In this document: positions 6,135-8,779 of the stretch, one piece after another
Layout of the letters: each line of letters begins with the position of its first letter
Numbering within the stretch: position 1 is the stretch's first letter
Source: an uncultured Ignavibacteria bacterium
Lineage (GTDB): Bacteria; Bacteroidota; Ignavibacteria; Kapaibacteriales; UBA2268
Direction: 5' to 3'
Length of the DNA stretch: 8,779 nucleotides
NCBI GenBank assembly: GCA_903911805.1
Contig: CAIWET010000170.1
Location: forward strand, 1 to 8,779
Translations under genes and position numbers: made by a program
Notes under the pieces: generated by a model
Seen by the model: only the letters and a program-made list of their open reading frames with translations
Told to the model about the DNA's origin: nothing
The model's database searches: none

Positions 6135-8669
6135 TTATTCAAAAAGTCCAGTAAAATTTGCTAAAACTTCACTCAATTTACTAATATCTTTTCCTCCTGC
6201 AGTAGCCATATGAGGTTTTCCTCCTCCGCCACCACCAAGCTGCTTAGCAACCTCTCCGACAAGCTTTCCAGCTTGATATTTCTTTGTTAAGTCATCTGTT
6301 ACAACGCAAACTAATTGAACTTTATCGTCAATTATTGTAGCTAATAATCCAATTCCGGATGTTCCAAGAGAATTTCTCAAATGGTCACCCAAATCTTTTA
6401 ATTGATCTATGCTATCAGCTTGAATAGTATCAACAACTAAATTAATTCCATTGATATTTTTTGCTTTAGAAATAACACTTGACATTTCAGATTTAGCAAT
6501 AACGGTTTTAATATCGTTAATCTCTTTATTTAAATTTCTGATTTGTTGATTTAAATTATCAATGCTTGCATTTTTATCATCAACTGTAATATTTAAATTG
6601 TTAATATATTGAAGAACAGCATTGCCTGTAACAGCTTCAATTCTTCTAACTCCTGCAGCTATTGAGGATTCGGAAGTGATTTTAAATAATCCAATTTCTG
6701 AAGTATTTTTCACGTGAATTCCACCGCATAATTCCACTGAATATTTTGGATCCATAGAAATTACTCTAACAACATCTCCATATTTATCTCCAAAAAACAT
6801 TTTTACTTTTGGATTTTTCTGAGCTTCAGTTATTGGTAATACCTGGGTATCAACAATATTATTTTCTAAAATCTTTTGATTTACAATTACTTCAATTTTT
6901 GAAAGCTCTTCTTTGGTGATTTTTTCGAAATGATTAAAATCAAATCTCAAATAATCTGGTGCTACTAATGAACCTGCTTGTTTAATATGGCTACCAAGCA
7001 CTCTATTTAAAGCTTCATGCATTAAGTGAGTTGCTGAGTGATTGCGCATAATATTTTTTCTACGGTTACCATCAACTTTTGCTAAGGCAATATCACCAAC
7101 TAACGATTCTAAATCACGATCGCAAAAATGAATAATTGCACTTCCTGATTTTTTAACATCCAAAACTTGATAAGAATTTCCAGCTAAAATGATTGAACCA
7201 GTATCTGATACTTGTCCACCACTTTCAGTATAAAATGGAGTTTTATCTAATACAATTTGATTTTCATTTACATATACTACTTTTGCTTCAATTTCTAAAT
7301 TATCATATCCCACAAATTCAGATTCACAATCTATAACAGGAATTTCCACTTCCTGAGCAGTTGATTTTCTTGCTTTGCGTGAACGATCTTTTTGTTCTGC
7401 CATTAATGATGTAAATTCTTCTAAATCGACATCAAATCCACCTTCTCTTGCGATTAATTGAGTCAAATCAAGTGGGAAGCCAAATGTATCATAAAGTAAA
7501 AATGCGTCAGCACCACTAATTGTTGTTAGATTGCTTTCACTTAAACTAGTTTTAATGTCTTCAATTTTATAAAGTCCTCTATCAAGAGTTTGAAGAAAAG
7601 AATTTTCTTCACCCTTAATAACTTTAGTAATTGTTTCTTTCTGCTGATATAATTCCTGGTAAACATCGCCCATTACTTTAATCAATACATCAAGTAATTT
7701 GTAAAGAACTGGTTCAGTAAATCCAAGATTACGAGCAAATCTACAAGCTCTTCTTAAAATTCTTCTAAGTACATATCCCCTACCTTCATTGCCTGGTAAT
7801 GCGCCATCAGCAATAGCAAATGATAATGTTCTTATATGGTCTGCAATAACACGCATCGCTATTCCATCGGCATTAGTAAGCTCAATTGAATATTTTTTTC
7901 CTGATAATTTTTCAATTTCTGAAATGATTGGCATAAAAACATCACTGTCATAATTCGAAGTTTTATTTTGGATTACAGCCACAATTCTTTCGAATCCCAT
8001 TCCAGTGTCAACGTGAGTTGAAGCTAGCGGCTCTAAATTGCCATCAGCTTTTCTATTATATTGAATAAAAACAAGATTCCAAATTTCAATTACTTCAGGC
8101 ACCCCAGCATTTACCAATGGACCACCTGATAAATCAGGAGTTCTGTCAAAATGGATTTCTGAGCAAGGTCCACAAGGTCCGGTCTCACCCATTTCCCAGA
8201 AATTATCTTTTTCATCAAATCTATGAATTCTTTCAATTGGTAAATATTTAGTCCAAATATTAAGCGCTTCATCATCAGTTCTGTAAACAGTTGCGTGAAG
8301 TCTTTCTTTTGGTAATTTCCAAACTTCAGTTAATAATTCCCAAGCCCAAGCGATTGCTTCTTCTTTATAATAATCTCCAAAACTCCAATTTCCAAGCATT
8401 TCAAAAAGTGTATGATGATAAGTATCAACACCAACTTCTTCTAAATCATTATGTTTGCCACTAACTCTAATACATTTTTGAGAATCAGCAGCTCTATTAT
8501 ATTCCCTTTTTCCAGCACCTAAAAAAACATCTTTAAATTGGTTCATTCCAGCGTTTGTAAATAGTAATGTTGGGTCTCCGTGAGGAATAACAGGTGCACT
8601 AGTAACTATTCTATGTTGCTTTTCAGCAAAAAAATCTAAGAAACTTTGTCTAATTTCATTTGAAGTCAT
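6135..8669 (-). CDS. alaS: Alanyl-tRNA synthetase
   Basis: This 844-residue cytoplasmic class II synthetase attaches alanine to tRNA-Ala and hydrolyses mischarged Ser/Gly-tRNA-Ala. The catalytic core has TNAGMNQFKD (38-47), HHTLFEMLGNWSFGDYYK (85-102) and GNEGRGYVLRR (293-303). The editing domain has HSATH (zinc ligands H544, H548) and CGGIH (C648, H652), where many homologues have CGGTH. A helical, coiled-coil-like linker (about 692-725) leads to the C-terminal DHHA1/C-Ala domain with six glycines followed by KPHMATAGG (812-826). Length is slightly below the roughly 875 residues of E. coli AlaRS, but all domains are present. The ATG at 8667-8669 fits the usual N-terminus (EIRQSFLDFF). An AAAGGA at 8681-8686, 11 nt upstream, is a possible ribosome binding site lying inside the end of the upstream gene. 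The 7-nt gap to that gene suggests co-transcription. Confidence 0.98.
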   Translation of the reverse strand: MTSNEIRQSFLDFFAEKQHRIVTSAPVIPHGDPTLLFTNAGMNQFKDVFLGAGKREYNRAADSQKCIRVSGKHNDLEEVGVDTYHHTLFEMLGNWSFGDYYKEEAIAWAWELLTEVWKLPKERLHATVYRTDDEALNIWTKYLPIERIHRFDEKDNFWEMGETGPCGPCSEIHFDRTPDLSGGPLVNAGVPEVIEIWNLVFIQYNRKADGNLEPLASTHVDTGMGFERIVAVIQNKTSNYDSDVFMPIISEIEKLSGKKYSIELTNADGIAMRVIADHIRTLSFAIADGALPGNEGRGYVLRRILRRACRFARNLGFTEPVLYKLLDVLIKVMGDVYQELYQQKETITKVIKGEENSFLQTLDRGLYKIEDIKTSLSESNLTTISGADAFLLYDTFGFPLDLTQLIAREGGFDVDLEEFTSLMAEQKDRSRKARKSTAQEVEIPVIDCESEFVGYDNLEIEAKVVYVNENQIVLDKTPFYTESGGQVSDTGSIILAGNSYQVLDVKKSGSAIIHFCDRDLESLVGDIALAKVDGNRRKNIMRNHSATHLMHEALNRVLGSHIKQAGSLVAPDYLRFDFNHFEKITKEELSKIEVIVNQKILENNIVDTQVLPITEAQKNPKVKMFFGDKYGDVVRVISMDPKYSVELCGGIHVKNTSEIGLFKITSESSIAAGVRRIEAVTGNAVLQYINNLNITVDDKNASIDNLNQQIRNLNKEINDIKTVIAKSEMSSVISKAKNINGINLVVDTIQADSIDQLKDLGDHLRNSLGTSGIGLLATIIDDKVQLVCVVTDDLTKKYQAGKLVGEVAKQLGGGGGGKPHMATAGGKDISKLSEVLANFTGLFE

Positions 8670-8676
8670 TTTAATA

Positions 8677-8779
8677 TTAATCCTTTGAGTTATAAATATT
8701 TTCTAATTCAATAATTTTAAAATCTATTAATTCCGAAATTTTCTTTCGGCTTTCGATTTCGTTATTTAATTTATTATTA
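8677..8779 (-). CDS. C-terminal tail of an unidentified protein (partial, runs off the right edge)
   Basis: From the right edge the minus strand stays open for 33 sense codons and stops with TAA at 8677-8679, 7 nt before the alaS start. The other two minus-strand frames contain several stops. The visible tail is charged and heptad-like (LNNEIESRKKISELIDFK, then IIELENIYNSKD), suggesting a helix or short coiled coil at the C-terminus. The tight spacing to alaS and the same orientation support a real gene and an operon. The start and most of the protein lie outside the window, so no family can be assigned. A short open stretch in AT-rich DNA could also arise by chance. Confidence 0.6.
   Translation of the reverse strand, partial: NNKLNNEIESRKKISELIDFKIIELENIYNSKD

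Noticed and set aside
8732..8748. Small hairpin CCGAAA-loop-TTTCGG
   Set aside because: Only 6 bp with a 5-nt loop, no T tract after it, and it lies inside the open frame of the partial gene, so it is not a credible terminator or regulatory element.

Overview
The window is a low-GC (roughly one third G+C) bacterial chromosomal segment, most likely from the Bacteroidota / FCB group. Four observations support this. The large secreted protein ends in a type IX secretion (T9SS) C-terminal sorting domain. The tRNA gene has a good match to the Bacteroidota promoter (TTG, 19 nt, TAnnTTTG). Clear Shine-Dalgarno sequences are mostly missing. The tRNA has no encoded CCA. The mix of von Willebrand A, SBBP-like and repeated choice-of-anchor-D modules resembles large T9SS cargo of the Ignavibacteria/Kapabacteria side of the group, but that finer placement is inference.

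Layout, left to right: (1) an AT-rich end without a recognisable gene; (2) a tRNA-Ser(GGA) gene on the minus strand with its own promoter and a strong intrinsic terminator; (3) two plus-strand genes 17 nt apart, a Tat-exported S66-family LD-carboxypeptidase and a 1528-residue secreted multidomain protein with a complete VWA metal site; (4) a perfect hairpin with A/T tracts on both sides that can terminate transcription from both directions; (5) alaS (alanyl-tRNA synthetase) on the minus strand, convergent with the previous pair; (6) the C-terminal tail of another minus-strand gene running off the right edge, 7 nt upstream of alaS and so probably co-transcribed with it.

The tRNA gene and alaS are housekeeping genes for translation. 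The two plus-strand genes form a likely envelope/export pair: one acts on peptidoglycan peptides after Tat export, and the other crosses the inner membrane by Sec and the outer membrane by T9SS. A direct functional link between them is not shown. I found no CRISPR array, transposase, integrase or phage gene. The most interesting item is the architecture of the 1528-residue protein; the rest is ordinary core-genome content.
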